Part shown: positions 8,540-17,757 of the stretch, piece by piece
How positions within the stretch are numbered: the stretch's first letter is position 1
Layout: each line of letters begins with the position of its first letter
Assembly: GCA_040772005.1 (NCBI GenBank)
Contig: JAXGYZ010000002.1
Span: forward strand, 124,001 to 188,000
DNA length: 64,000 bases
Direction: 5' to 3'
From: MWBF01 sp040772005
GTDB lineage: Bacteria; Chloroflexota; Anaerolineae; CG2-30-64-16
Program-made: the position numbers and the translations under genes
Notes under the pieces: generated by a model
What the model was told of the DNA's origin: nothing
Databases searched by the model: none
Seen by the model: the letters and a program-made list of their open reading frames with translations, nothing else

Positions 8540-10567
8540 TCAGCCCGGCAAAACGGCCTGTACGGATGGGAATTGCGATGCATCCGTATGCGGCAGGAAC
8601 AGCGCGGAGGTGAATGCGTCGTAGAAGCTGTTATCCGCCGAAAGTTCAAGATATGTCATCGTCTGCGCGACCTCGGACAGATGTGCGCGCACGTCTCGGC
8701 GCAGCAGCGCCATGTACGCCCCGCGAATCGAAGTGTTACCGAGGAAGCGGAAGCGATCCCAGGGGGAGGCGCTGCCGGGCGGCGCAGGCAGGTCGGGCAG
8801 CAGGCCGATCTGGACGGCCTTTTCGACGTTGATGTACTGGCCGAAGGAGCCGCCGATGAGCATTTGTGAGACATCGGCCAGGTCTACGCCGACGCTCTGC
8901 GCCATGACGGTGAATCCGGCGTAGATGGCGGCCTTGGCGCGCATGAGGTTGTCGATGTCGATCTTGCTGATGGCGATGTCGCGGCCATGCGCGGTCTCGC
9001 GGCCCCACGCAACGACATATTCAGGCCCATGCTCGCCCTCACGGATGCGCGGGGAGCGGCCCACCTGGAGATTGCCGGCCTTGTCCACGACGCCGGTCAC
9101 AAACATCTCGGCCAGCAGCCCCAGCAGCCCGGAACCGCAGATGCCCCTGGGTTTCTCGCCCTCGCGACCGATGACACGGTAGTCCGGCTCCAGCGTGTCG
9201 TTGTTGATCCAGACTTCTTCGATCGCGCCCGCGGTGGCGCGCATGCCGTATTCGACGCCGCCGCCCTCGAAGGCGGGACCTGCGGAACAGGCGCACGTGA
9301 CGAGCCAGTCGGCATTGCCCAGCACGGTCTCGCCGTTGGTGCCCACGTCGATGAACAGCGTCAACTCGGCGGCCTCATCCATGCGCGTGCTCAGCACGCC
9401 CGCGCTGATGTCCGCGCCTACATAGCTGGCCACGCCGGGCAGACAATCGACCAGCGCCTGCGGGTGCGCCGCCAGCCCCAACTCCGCGGCGGTCAGCGCC
9501 GGCACATGGTTGACGGCCGGGATGAAGGGCGCAAGACGAATCTGGTCGGGCGGGATGCTCAACAGCAGGTGCATCATCGTGGGATTGCCGGCGATGGTGA
9601 GCTTGAAGACCTCATCCGGCCGCGCGTTGACTTGCTTGCAGGCAGCCGCCAGGAGCCGGTTGATTGTGCCGGTCACCAGACCTTGCAGCTCTTCCAGGTT
9701 TTCCGGCTTGCGCGCATAGATGATGCGCGAGATGACGTCCTCCCCGCGCGCAATCTGGCCGTTGTAGTCGCTGGCCTGGGCCACGACCTCGCCGCTCTCC
9801 AGGTCCACAAGCCAGACGGTCACGGTGGTCGTGCCGATGTCGACGGCCGCGCCGAAGTTGCGGTCGGATTGGTCGCCGGGCAGCAGGGCCAGCACCTGCG
9901 GCGGGCCGTCCGGCTGATCCCACGTATCGAGCGCCACGACGGCGGTGACTTCCCACGGTTCATATGGCGTGGAGACAATGCCCTCCTCGCCTGAACCGTT
10001 GGTCGGCGGAGGCGCGACAGCCGTATCATCCGTGGCTGCGATCTCGCCGCGCAGGATGCCGCCCATGCTGCGCAGGACGGCCAGGCTGGTGCGCGGCGCG
10101 GCCAGGCCGAGGCGGGTCAGCTCGCGCGTGACGCGCGACCAGTCATCGGTCTGGTCCGCGTAGTCGGGAGGTGCCAGGCGCAGGAAATAGCGCCGGATAG
10201 GTTGGTGGCGGTCAGGATCGTATTCGAAGGGTACTTCGATGCGCGCCGCGGCCTTCTGCGTGGTGAGGCGGCGTTCGATGGCCTCCTGCGGCGGGATGGT
10301 GACCCAGGCGTCGCCCTCGATGACCGTCTGGCAGGCAAGCGCATAGCCCGCCGCGACATCCTCGTCGGAGAGGCGCATGGTGGAACGGCGGCGGACTACG
10401 GAACGGCTGTCGTCTACGATGACCGCACAGCGGCCACAGCGTCCCTGCCCGCCGCAGGGCTGGTTGATGTCGAACCCGGCCTTGCGCGCCGCTTCGCCCA
10501 GCGTCGTGCCGCCGGGCATTTCGACGGCCACGCCGCCGGGTTCAAAGTAAATGGTGTAGTTAGCCAT
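8540..10567 (-). CDS. acsV: reductive activator of corrinoid protein (RACo), 2Fe-2S plus ASKHA ATPase
   Basis: 675 residues. N-terminal plant-type [2Fe-2S] domain with C38, C44, C47 and C79 (CGGQGRCGRC), then a linker domain, then a DUF4445-type ASKHA ATPase with GAAVDIGTTTVTVWLVDL and FIDVGTNGE phosphate-binding loops. RACo uses ATP to return inactive Co(II) of the AcsCD corrinoid to Co(I). The start MANYTIYFEPGG at 10567 is chosen by homology; no good Shine-Dalgarno is seen because a word repeat lies immediately upstream, and the frame happens to stay open into that repeat. Confidence 0.92.
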   Translation of the reverse strand: MANYTIYFEPGGVAVEMPGGTTLGEAARKAGFDINQPCGGQGRCGRCAVIVDDSRSVVRRRSTMRLSDEDVAAGYALACQTVIEGDAWVTIPPQEAIERRLTTQKAAARIEVPFEYDPDRHQPIRRYFLRLAPPDYADQTDDWSRVTRELTRLGLAAPRTSLAVLRSMGGILRGEIAATDDTAVAPPPTNGSGEEGIVSTPYEPWEVTAVVALDTWDQPDGPPQVLALLPGDQSDRNFGAAVDIGTTTVTVWLVDLESGEVVAQASDYNGQIARGEDVISRIIYARKPENLEELQGLVTGTINRLLAAACKQVNARPDEVFKLTIAGNPTMMHLLLSIPPDQIRLAPFIPAVNHVPALTAAELGLAAHPQALVDCLPGVASYVGADISAGVLSTRMDEAAELTLFIDVGTNGETVLGNADWLVTCACSAGPAFEGGGVEYGMRATAGAIEEVWINNDTLEPDYRVIGREGEKPRGICGSGLLGLLAEMFVTGVVDKAGNLQVGRSPRIREGEHGPEYVVAWGRETAHGRDIAISKIDIDNLMRAKAAIYAGFTVMAQSVGVDLADVSQMLIGGSFGQYINVEKAVQIGLLPDLPAPPGSASPWDRFRFLGNTSIRGAYMALLRRDVRAHLSEVAQTMTYLELSADNSFYDAFTSALFLPHTDASQFPSVQAVLPG

Positions 10568-10570
10568 GAC

Positions 10571-10664
10571 GATTTCGATTGAAGATTGAAGATTGAAGAT
10601 TACCGATTGAAGCATTTGTTCGAAAGCCGCAAATCTTCAGTCCGCAATCTTCAATCTGTAATCC
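10571..10664. repeat. word-type inverted repeat (ATTGAAG)
   Basis: The left arm repeats GATTGAAGATTGAAG; the right arm carries CAATCTTCAATCTGTAATC. It separates nfnB from the corrinoid activator gene and removes the normal ribosome-binding site from the latter. Confidence 0.7.
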
Positions 10665-10668
10665 AACG

Positions 10669-12147
10669 TTATCCGATATCCCACATCGCCGGGTCGCTCA
10701 GGAACTCGTGCATGTCCGCCGCGGCCCGCTTGCCTGCGCCCATTGCGCTGATGACCGTCGCCGCGCCCGTAACGACATCGCCGCCCGCCCAGACGCCGGG
10801 CTTGTTGGTGCGGCCCGTCTCCGGGTCAGCGACCACCGTGCCGTGCCGCGTGCGTTCCAGGCCCTTTGCATCCGTGAAGACGATGGGGTTGGGGCTGGTG
10901 CCCAGGGCGAAGATGACGGTGTCGACCGGCATGTCGAACTCGGAGCCGTCGATCGGCACCGGCGAGCGCCGTCCCGATGCATCCGGCTCGCCCAGCTCCA
11001 TGCGGATGCAGCGCATGGCCCGCGCGTTGCCCTGCTCGTCGCCCAGGATGGCGATCGGGTTGGTCAGGAAGTCGAAGATGACGCCTTCCTCCTCCGCATG
11101 GTGGAACTCCTCCTCACGAGCCGGCACTTCCGCGCGCGAGCGGCGGTAGACGACATGCACCTCCCCGCGCGCGCTGTGGCCGTTCCCGCCGGCCAGCCGC
11201 TGCCGCTCCGCCTGGAGCGTCTGCAGGCGCAGCGCGCTGCGCGCGGCGTCCATTGCCACGTTGCCCGCGCCGATGACGGCCACATGCTTGCCGACCTTGA
11301 CGGGCGTGTCGTATTCGGGGAAGCGGTAGCCCTTCATCAGGTTGACGCGCGTCAGGAACTCGTTGGCCGACATGACGCCGTTCAGGTTGATGCCGGGGAT
11401 GCGCATGAAGCTCGGCAGGCCCGCGCCGGTGCCCATGAACACGGCATCGTATTCTTCGAGCAGCTCGTCGATCGTGTAGGTGTTGCCGATGACGTGGTCG
11501 GTGCGCAGCTCGATGCCCAGGTAATCCACGGCCTTCTTCAGCTCGGCCTGGATGATGCTCTTGGGCAGGCGGAACTCCGGGATGCCATAAATGAGCACGC
11601 CGCCGGGCAGGTGCAGCGATTCGAAGATGGTCACCTTGTGGCCCAGCTTCGCCAGGTCCATCGCGCACGTCAGGCCCGCAGGACCGGAGCCAACGACGGC
11701 GACCTTGCGGCCGGTGGGCGGCGCGGGCACGGGTGGATGGCTGTTCTCGCGGATGCTGTAGTCGCCCACGAACCGCTCCAGCCGGCCGATGGCGACCGGC
11801 TGGCCCTTCTTTGCCAGGATGCAGTACGCCTCGCACTGCGATTCCTGCGGGCAGACGCGGCCACAGATGGCGGGCAGGTTGTTCTTCTGCTGCATCGCGG
11901 CCACTGCGCCCTCGAAGTCGCCCTCGCGCAGCGCCTTGATGAACTGCGGGATGGTCACGCCGACCGGACAGCCTTCCACACAATGCGGCTTGGCGCACTG
12001 CAGGCAGCGTTCGGCTTCCAGCCGCGCCAGCTCCCAGGTCAGGCCGAGCGCCACTTCCTCGAAGTTGCCGGCGCGCACTTCCGGTTCCTGCGTCGGCATG
12101 TCCTGCCGCTTGATCTGCATCCGCTCGCGATTAGTTAGCTCTGCCAT
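10669..12147 (-). CDS. nfnB: NfnB-type subunit (glutamate synthase small-chain-like, NADPH/ferredoxin)
   Basis: 492 residues. Two N-terminal 4Fe-4S motifs, C48/C51/C56/C60 and C95/C99/C105/C109, then FAD (VVGSGPAGLTCAMDLA) and NAD(P) (VIGAGNVAMDAAR) Rossmann folds. This is the SudA/GltD-like architecture of the large subunit of NADH-dependent reduced ferredoxin:NADP oxidoreductase. The partner NfnA gene ends one base before its ATG. Together they would balance ferredoxin, NADH and NADPH pools for methylene-THF and CO2 reduction. A role in glutamate synthesis is unlikely without a large GltB subunit. Confidence 0.87.
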   Translation of the reverse strand: MAELTNRERMQIKRQDMPTQEPEVRAGNFEEVALGLTWELARLEAERCLQCAKPHCVEGCPVGVTIPQFIKALREGDFEGAVAAMQQKNNLPAICGRVCPQESQCEAYCILAKKGQPVAIGRLERFVGDYSIRENSHPPVPAPPTGRKVAVVGSGPAGLTCAMDLAKLGHKVTIFESLHLPGGVLIYGIPEFRLPKSIIQAELKKAVDYLGIELRTDHVIGNTYTIDELLEEYDAVFMGTGAGLPSFMRIPGINLNGVMSANEFLTRVNLMKGYRFPEYDTPVKVGKHVAVIGAGNVAMDAARSALRLQTLQAERQRLAGGNGHSARGEVHVVYRRSRAEVPAREEEFHHAEEEGVIFDFLTNPIAILGDEQGNARAMRCIRMELGEPDASGRRSPVPIDGSEFDMPVDTVIFALGTSPNPIVFTDAKGLERTRHGTVVADPETGRTNKPGVWAGGDVVTGAATVISAMGAGKRAAADMHEFLSDPAMWDIG

Positions 12148-12148
12148 C

Positions 12149-13045
12149 TTAGTTCTCCCCGGATGCAGCCAGTTCGCGCGCTGCAACATCCAGATTGCAC
12201 TCACTGCCGTCCGCGTGCTCATGGTGCTGCCAGTGCTCGACGGCGAGCTGTTCTTCGGCCTTGTAGAACTGGATGCGTGAGAGCAGGTTGTTCCAGTCCA
12301 CCTTATGGCCGTCGAACTCCGGGCCGTCCACGCAGACGAATTTCGCGCCGTCGGTCATCGCGACGCGGCAGCCGCCGCACATGCCCGTGCCGTCGATCAT
12401 AATCGTGTTCAGGCTGACGATGGTCGGTACGTCGAACGGCGCGGTGGTGGCCGAGACAAACTTCATCATGATCGTCGGCCCAATGGCCCACACCTTCTTG
12501 ACCTCATCGCCGCGCACTGTAAGAATCTCCTTGAGCGGCTCGGTGACGAGCGCCTTGCGGCCATAGGACCCGTCGTCGGTGCAGACGATCAGCTCATCCG
12601 AGACGGCCCGCATCTTGTCTTCCCAGAACAGCAAGCTCTGGTTGCGCGCACCCATGATGGTGATAACGTGATTGCCGGCGGCCTTCAGGTCCCGTGCAAT
12701 GGGATACATAGGCGCGATGCCGACGCCGCCCGCCACGCAGATGATGGTTCCATAGGGTTCGATTTCAGTCGGGTGGCCGAGCGGCCCCGCGACCGAATAG
12801 AACCCATCACCGACGTTGAGCTCGCCCATCTGCTGCGTGGACTTGCCGACTTCCTGGAAGATGAGCGTGATCGTCCCGACCGCGCGGTCATGGTCGGCGA
12901 TGGTCAGCGGGATGCGCTCGCCCTGCTCATCCACGATGACGATCACGAATTGGCCGGCGCGCGCCTTGCGTGCCACGTGCGGGGCCTCCACGACCATCAG
13001 CTTCGTGACATCGCTGAGCACCTGTTTTTCGAGGATCTTGTACAT
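12149..13045 (-). CDS. nfnA: NfnA-type subunit (ferredoxin-NADP reductase-like)
   Basis: 298 residues. FAD-binding ferredoxin reductase fold, NAD site GTIICVAGGVGIAPMYPIA, and a C-terminal [2Fe-2S] site MCGGCRVA with C223, C226, C238; Asp218 could be the fourth ligand, as in NfnA. Start MYKILEKQVL at 13045 has GAGAGG upstream; the longer open frame is not needed. It forms a two-gene unit with nfnB (1-bp gap), the usual sign of the heterodimeric electron-bifurcating transhydrogenase. Confidence 0.87.
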   Translation of the reverse strand: MYKILEKQVLSDVTKLMVVEAPHVARKARAGQFVIVIVDEQGERIPLTIADHDRAVGTITLIFQEVGKSTQQMGELNVGDGFYSVAGPLGHPTEIEPYGTIICVAGGVGIAPMYPIARDLKAAGNHVITIMGARNQSLLFWEDKMRAVSDELIVCTDDGSYGRKALVTEPLKEILTVRGDEVKKVWAIGPTIMMKFVSATTAPFDVPTIVSLNTIMIDGTGMCGGCRVAMTDGAKFVCVDGPEFDGHKVDWNNLLSRIQFYKAEEQLAVEHWQHHEHADGSECNLDVAARELAASGEN

Positions 13046-13177
13046 TTTGCCTCTCAATATAACGGGAGACGCCCGGATCAGCGTCTGCCGTAAGCGGTAA
13101 GACACCAGTCCTTAGCGTACTCCTGTTGATGCTCAAAAGGAATGATTAGCGTCAGGATATCAAGCTCGAATGCGCGG

Positions 13178-13588
13178 CTAACTGGCTTGTACAAAACCGG
13201 CCATTTGGAAATGCCTGTCGAATGTGAAGGCATCCGTGATTTCACGCTGGCGCATGACTGCAAAGCTCATGGCATCTGCCAGGCTCAATTCCTGGTCTTT
13301 GAACTGGCGCAGGATTCTCGCTGCGAGCAGGTCGCTGTCGGGATCGGCATAAATCATCTGTAGACGATGGGTCTGACGGATGGATTCCAGAAACCGGATG
13401 GCGGGGTCAAAGCCGCTGACACGCCGGATGGCAATATGCGCCTCTGCGATGACCAGATTCGTGGTTACCAGTTCCCACCGTTCGCTCACCAACCGTTTGT
13501 AGATCGGTGTCGCAACCGAGTGAAACTGATCTCGCTGGCTGACCACCGCAATCCAGGCGCTCGCGTCTACGAAGACTTCTCGCGCCAT
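13178..13588 (-). CDS. vapC: PIN-domain toxin (VapC family)
   Basis: 136 residues. PIN-like ribonuclease with the first acidic motif VFVDASAWIAVV, the central Glu in VIAEAH and the last acidic motifs ELSLADAMSFAVMRQ and AFTFDRHF. It overlaps the antitoxin frame by 22 bases, the standard TA layout. The pair interrupts the acetyl-CoA cluster between nfnA and acsC, and has its own promoter. Confidence 0.85.
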   Translation of the reverse strand: MAREVFVDASAWIAVVSQRDQFHSVATPIYKRLVSERWELVTTNLVIAEAHIAIRRVSGFDPAIRFLESIRQTHRLQMIYADPDSDLLAARILRQFKDQELSLADAMSFAVMRQREITDAFTFDRHFQMAGFVQAS

Positions 13589-13845
13589 TCCCTGCTTTCC
13601 TCTCGGATAGCTTGCACGATGTACTCGTCGTGTTTCTCGGCCAGGTCAGGGGGCGCGTTCTCCACAATGCCGATGATATTCCAAAGGGGGTCTTCCTCCA
13701 GCGGCACTTCGCTCAGGATATGATTGACGCCCTGGCGAATCAACTCGCCCATCGAGACCCCGCGCCGCTCCGCCAGCGCGCGCAGCGCGCGCAGTTGCTC
13801 TGGCTCCAGGTAGACCTGAATCGGCTTTTTATTGATAACCACCAT
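13567..13845 (-). CDS. vapB: ribbon-helix-helix antitoxin (VapB-like)
   Basis: 92 residues. The N-terminal segment PIQVYLEPEQLRALRALAERRG with VSMGELIRQGV is a ribbon-helix-helix DNA-binding motif; the acidic C-terminal half (EEDPLWNIIG...) would bind the toxin. Shine-Dalgarno GGAGG eight bases before ATG 13845. It should repress its own promoter just upstream. Confidence 0.83.
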   Translation of the reverse strand: MVVINKKPIQVYLEPEQLRALRALAERRGVSMGELIRQGVNHILSEVPLEEDPLWNIIGIVENAPPDLAEKHDEYIVQAIREESREWREKSS

Positions 13846-13871
13846 GGTATTAACCTCCGGTGATATAGGTC

Positions 13872-13900
13872 ATTCTACATCACTTTTGGGTGTCTTGCAA
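13872..13900 (-). promoter_or_regulatory. promoter of vapBC
   Basis: On the minus strand TTGCAA (13900-13895), 17-bp spacer, TAGAAT (13877-13872). The transcript would start about 20 bases before the vapB Shine-Dalgarno. Confidence 0.6.
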
Positions 13901-13925
13901 AGGTGGTCCGGCGACTGAAGGCACG

Positions 13926-13956
13926 GGCCACCGAGTTGCGTAGCAACCCGGTGGCC
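13926..13956. terminator. hairpin downstream of acsC
   Basis: GGCCACCGAGTTGC and GCAACCCGGTGGCC pair around GTA (14-bp arms, one mismatch). It follows the acsC stop on the minus strand. There is no T-run after it, so it may be an intrinsic terminator or only an mRNA 3' end stabiliser. Confidence 0.5.
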
Positions 13957-13997
13957 ACAACCTTCAACCTGTAACCTTTAGACCTGCAAACGCGTCC

Positions 13998-15368
13998 CTA
14001 CCACGCCGTCTTCAGGAACCGCGGCAGGTCCACGGCCTCGCGCGGGCCGACCTTGATTTGCCAGTCGGGCAGCTCTTCTTCCAGCTCGCCCATCAGCACC
14101 GCCACGTGACCGGGGATGACGACCTTGCGGTGCGAGACTTTCTCGGCAATGCCGGTCGTCTTGACGGTCTTGGCGATCTTTTCCGCGTCGAACTTGCCGG
14201 CCGCCCAGGCCGTCAGCACGCTCATGCCCTCTGCATCCGCCACCAGCAGCCACGCGGGCTGCCCGCTCGACTCCATCTCGTTGGCGACGGCGAAGTAGGT
14301 GATGGAGAAGTTCGTGGTGACGAGCACCGGCGCATCCGCCGTCGGCTTGTTGATGGGGTAGACGCCCGGCTCCACCTGGATGGGCTTCTGCGGGTCGGTG
14401 AACAGGTTCGCGCGCAGCACGAGCAGCGGATAGACCTCAGCGGGTTCGAAGCGGCTGAGGACGACGAAGCCCGCGTACTTGGCAATCTGCTGGCCGGCCA
14501 GGAGCATCTCCATGTCCGCGTCAGCCTGCCCCAGGTAGGGGAAGGCGATGGTCGGGTAGCCGAGCGGGCGGAAGTTCTTCTTCAGCGCGAGCCGGCGGAC
14601 CTGCGTCAGGGCGGTCAGTGAACCGGCGAAGCTGCGCGCAGCCGGGTCCAGCACCAGGTCCTCGACGCCCGCCGCGCCCAGTTTTTCGGTCAGCTCGGCC
14701 AGACCGGCCAAGGTGTCTGCCCGGACGACGAGCGGGGCCTTCGCGGACTTGGCGAGCTGCGCCATGGCTTCCCAGTTGTCCGCGGTGGCTGCACAGAGCA
14801 ACGGCGTGATGCCGCCGGTCTGTGCCAACCCCTCGGCCATGATCGCCGGGTCCTCGGTCACAAGGATAAGCGGAACCATGGCGGCGCTGGCCGCGGCCAC
14901 GGCCGCGCCGAACTGCGCGGCATTGCCGGAGGCAGCCTCCACAGCCACGCCATCCAACCGGAGAGCCAGGCCGACGTAATCGACCTTGTAGTCCGCAACG
15001 GCCTGCACCTGGCGCTGGATTTCGTCGGCGGGCAGGGTGTCTGCCATGCGTACGAAGATGCCTGCCGGGTTGTAGAACGTCTTCTCATGGCGGAACAGCA
15101 CGGTCTCATTGCCGGCCTTGCTGTTGCGCCCGTCTGCCGCCAGGGTGATGAGGCGGATGGGCGGTTGCGCGGCTGCGGAGAGCTTGGCCTTCGATTCCTC
15201 GCTGATGTACTTGCACGAGGACAGGTCAGCCTGCTTGGCGGCCAGTTTCATGGCAAAGGCAAGACAGGTCGGATAGCCGCATTCTTTACAGTTGCCGTGT
15301 GCTTTCTCCGCCGGGTCCTTGCTGCTGCCGGGGAGCAGCTTGTAGATTTCAAGACCACTCAGGGCCAT
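13998..15368 (-). CDS. acsC: corrinoid iron-sulfur protein large (gamma) subunit
   Basis: 456 residues. The N-terminal 4Fe-4S motif C27/C30/C35/C52 (NCKECGYPTC) is the cluster that feeds electrons to cobalt, followed by a TIM barrel and a C-terminal cobalamin-binding domain (VLVTTNFSITYF, MSVLTAWAAGKF). It accepts the methyl group from AcsE and hands it to acetyl-CoA synthase. The gap to acsD is 12 bp, so the two subunits are co-translated. Confidence 0.94.
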   Translation of the reverse strand: MALSGLEIYKLLPGSSKDPAEKAHGNCKECGYPTCLAFAMKLAAKQADLSSCKYISEESKAKLSAAAQPPIRLITLAADGRNSKAGNETVLFRHEKTFYNPAGIFVRMADTLPADEIQRQVQAVADYKVDYVGLALRLDGVAVEAASGNAAQFGAAVAAASAAMVPLILVTEDPAIMAEGLAQTGGITPLLCAATADNWEAMAQLAKSAKAPLVVRADTLAGLAELTEKLGAAGVEDLVLDPAARSFAGSLTALTQVRRLALKKNFRPLGYPTIAFPYLGQADADMEMLLAGQQIAKYAGFVVLSRFEPAEVYPLLVLRANLFTDPQKPIQVEPGVYPINKPTADAPVLVTTNFSITYFAVANEMESSGQPAWLLVADAEGMSVLTAWAAGKFDAEKIAKTVKTTGIAEKVSHRKVVIPGHVAVLMGELEEELPDWQIKVGPREAVDLPRFLKTAW

Positions 15369-15380
15369 GGATGTACCTCC

Positions 15381-16352
15381 CTATGCTTGCTGCAGCTCTG
15401 CAATCATGTGCTTGATGCGCCGCACCGTCTCGGGATGGCGGAGCACGACGATATCTGCGGCCGACTCGACCAGCGCGGCGGCGGTCATCGTTTCCCAGTT
15501 GAGTGCGCGCGTCGCCCACTCACCCCAGGCCGCCGGCACGCCTTCTGCCGCACGGGCTTCCTTGGTGCGCCAGGCCTCTTCGCCAGGGGTGACCATCATC
15601 GGCTGCTGGGTCATCGCGTCGCCCTGGAGCGCGGCCAGCCGCAGACGTTCCATGACGCTGTAGCCGTACTCGATGCCGTAGCCGAGCGCGCCGGTCGTCG
15701 GGTCGGTGATGATCCGCTCCATGGGCATGCCCATGTCGTGAATCAGAATGGTCAACTGCTTGGACAGGTTCACATCCATCGGCGTCTTGGCAGTGACGAG
15801 ATGGCCGTTGGCCAGTGCGGCCGCGACGATCGTGCGGTAGTTCTTGTCCTCGCAGGCGCCGAGCAGCAGGCGCTCGCCCGCGCCCTCTTCCGCGACCGCG
15901 ACCAGGATCTCGTTGTCGAGTTCGGCCTGGCCCGGGCCCAGCACGATGAGCGGCAGGCCGGTTGCTTTGAGCACGGCCTTGAGGACCGCGCGGGCCTTCG
16001 CGCCGGTTATCCGCGCGCCGGTTTCATCGACGGTCGCGAAGCGGAGCGCGACGAGGTCAGCGCCGGCGGCCTCTGCGGCCTGCGCCCAGGCTGCCGGGTC
16101 ATCGAGCACCGCGCCCCATGCGCCTGTCAGCGGCTCCGGCCATTCGTCGCCGGGGTTGCGATTCCACACCTCGACCGCCACGCAGGGCGGATGCGGAGCC
16201 TTCGCTTCGAAGCTCAGGAATGGGAGCGTCGCCTGGCCGCCCAGGGTCAGGCTGTGGTGGCGCGTGCCCCCTTCTGCGGCGGTCGCGCCCAACACGACGG
16301 GGCGAACCGTGCCCGCCCACTTTTCGACGGGGAGTTCGACGGTTACGGGCAT
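15381..16352 (-). CDS. acsD: corrinoid iron-sulfur protein small (delta) subunit
   Basis: 323 residues, normal length for AcsD/CdhD. TIM barrel that pairs with AcsC and helps bind the corrinoid. Family marks: HPPCVAVEVWNRNPGDEWP, GADLVALRF, LILVH-like LTILIHDMGMPMERIITDPTTGALGYG split over the centre, and the ending ETVRRIKHMIAELQ. Preceded by an AGGAGG-type site. It lies directly upstream of acsC in the operon driven from 17269. Confidence 0.94.
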   Translation of the reverse strand: MPVTVELPVEKWAGTVRPVVLGATAAEGGTRHHSLTLGGQATLPFLSFEAKAPHPPCVAVEVWNRNPGDEWPEPLTGAWGAVLDDPAAWAQAAEAAGADLVALRFATVDETGARITGAKARAVLKAVLKATGLPLIVLGPGQAELDNEILVAVAEEGAGERLLLGACEDKNYRTIVAAALANGHLVTAKTPMDVNLSKQLTILIHDMGMPMERIITDPTTGALGYGIEYGYSVMERLRLAALQGDAMTQQPMMVTPGEEAWRTKEARAAEGVPAAWGEWATRALNWETMTAAALVESAADIVVLRHPETVRRIKHMIAELQQA

Positions 16353-16391
16353 GAGGAATACCTCCTTGTTTGTGCTATCACGGTGGGTTGG

Positions 16392-17207
16392 TTACCAGTA
16401 ACGTTCGACGTGAATCTGGCCGGGCTGGCGCTTGCTGTGTTCGATGAAGCCATCCTGGCCGAGCGTTTCGATTGCGCTGTCAATCATCGCCGGGCTGCCG
16501 CACAGAAAAACGTGGGTGTTGTCGGGCGCCGGTGCGAACCCCCAGGCCTTTGCGATGATGCCGCTGTGCCAGAGGTCCTGTACATAGCCCGTCGCGCCCT
16601 GCCAGGGCACCGGCTCGTTCTGCGGCCGGCTGATGACCGGGCTGTAGAGCAGGTTCTTGCACAGGTGCTGGAGCGTCAGCAGCTCCGAGCGGTAGCCCAG
16701 GTCCCAGGAGTGGCGTGCGCCGTGCAGCACGGCGAAGCGCCGCGTGCCGCCGCAAACCAGGTGCGTCGTCAACATGCTCATGTACGGGGCCAGGCCGGTG
16801 CCGGTCGCAATCAACACCACGTTCTGCTCCTCGGGCACCTGGTCCAGCGTGAACATGCCGGTGATGCGCGGCGAGAGCCACAGTCGGTCCCCGATGTTGA
16901 GCGCAAATAACCGTGGAGTCAGTGCGCCGGATGTGACGAGCGCGATATAGAACTCTATATACTCGCGCGTCAGGGATGACGACGCAATCGAGTAGGCCCG
17001 GCGGATGACTTTGCCGGGGTCCGACGGCGGCTCTTCCGGCTCAGACATGGCGCCGCGCGGGGCTGAGCCCGGCAGGCCCAGCACCGCAAACTGGCCGGGT
17101 GCGAAATCGGGCAGCTGCCACCCGTCCGGCACGACCCGCAGGACGATCAGCCAGGGCGATATCTCGGTGCGCAGGGCCACGACGGCGTTCAGGGTCGGTT
17201 CAGGCAC
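16392..17207 (-). CDS. ferredoxin/flavodoxin-NADP reductase (Fpr type)
   Basis: 271 residues. FAD-binding motif RRAYSIASS, NADP motif VVLIATGTGLAPYMSML and C-terminal HVFLCGSPAMID; ends in Tyr-Trp like Fpr enzymes, whose aromatic end stacks on the flavin. A Pro/Glu-rich insertion (about residues 48-66) splits the FAD domain. GTG 17207 has AAGGAGT at the proper distance. First gene of the unit with acsD and acsC, so it probably supplies or drains low-potential electrons for the pathway. Confidence 0.85.
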   Translation of the reverse strand: MPEPTLNAVVALRTEISPWLIVLRVVPDGWQLPDFAPGQFAVLGLPGSAPRGAMSEPEEPPSDPGKVIRRAYSIASSSLTREYIEFYIALVTSGALTPRLFALNIGDRLWLSPRITGMFTLDQVPEEQNVVLIATGTGLAPYMSMLTTHLVCGGTRRFAVLHGARHSWDLGYRSELLTLQHLCKNLLYSPVISRPQNEPVPWQGATGYVQDLWHSGIIAKAWGFAPAPDNTHVFLCGSPAMIDSAIETLGQDGFIEHSKRQPGQIHVERYW

Positions 17208-17240
17208 ACTGATACTCCTTCGTATTCTGTCAATCGACCC

Positions 17241-17269
17241 ATTATACCGCCGTCCATGGCCGTTGTTAA
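17241..17269 (-). promoter_or_regulatory. promoter of the reductase-acsD-acsC operon
   Basis: Minus strand: TTAACA (17269-17264), 17-bp spacer, TATAAT (17246-17241). The -35 box overlaps the last codons of the CBS gene. The start of transcription would be near 17234, 27 bases before the GTG. Confidence 0.7.
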
Positions 17270-17757
17270 GCGGTTCGATTAGGCGGCAGGTTGTAACGCT
17301 GCCGGAATAAATCCATCGGTGACGGCCGCGCCGCGTGCATTCCCTGGTCGCGGATATATTCCGGCCCGGCCAGCGCCTTGACCACGTCGCGCAGATTCAG
17401 GACTGAGGCAGGCCACATCTTGCCGCCCGCGTGGTGCATGAAGAAAAGGTGGTCGACGCCGAGATCGGCCATCAACTGCACGGTCGCAGCCAGCGGAATG
17501 TCTGCCGGCGCTTCCGGGATGTCCTCGTCCATGACATCCGCGGCGACCAGCTCGCCGGCCCGGTCGCCCGTAGTATAAACCAGCGCCAGCATCCGCTCGT
17601 TGAGCCACCCGCGCGCGTCGCCGTCCTCATCCATCACGACGGTCGCGGTCCAGCCCTGCTCGACCATCTGCCGGGCAAGTTGAATGACTTTGTCATCCGA
17701 CTTGCACGTGGGCACGCCGATGCGCATCACGTCGCGGACGAGAAGCGGTTCAGTCAT
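17266..17757 (-). CDS. CBS-domain protein
   Basis: 163 residues with two CBS modules: LLVRDVMRIGVPTCKSDDKVIQLA and the second around DVMDEDIPEAPADIPLAATVQLM. CBS pairs bind adenine nucleotides and act as energy sensors. No enzyme domain is attached. ATG 17757 overlaps the antitoxin stop by a few bases. It precedes the reductase-acsDC genes, so it could sense AMP/ATP for them, but the strong promoter between argues for separate control. Confidence 0.75.
   Translation of the reverse strand: MTEPLLVRDVMRIGVPTCKSDDKVIQLARQMVEQGWTATVVMDEDGDARGWLNERMLALVYTTGDRAGELVAADVMDEDIPEAPADIPLAATVQLMADLGVDHLFFMHHAGGKMWPASVLNLRDVVKALAGPEYIRDQGMHAARPSPMDLFRQRYNLPPNRTA

Noticed and set aside
10568..10615. Extra N-terminus of the corrinoid activator read from the upstream repeat
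   Set aside because: The added residues are encoded by the word repeat and precede the start of the ferredoxin domain; homology begins at MANYTIYF.
15087..16910. 607-codon plus-strand frame opposite acsC, acsD and the reductase
   Set aside because: It spans three real minus-strand genes and their gaps and shows no recognisable domain.
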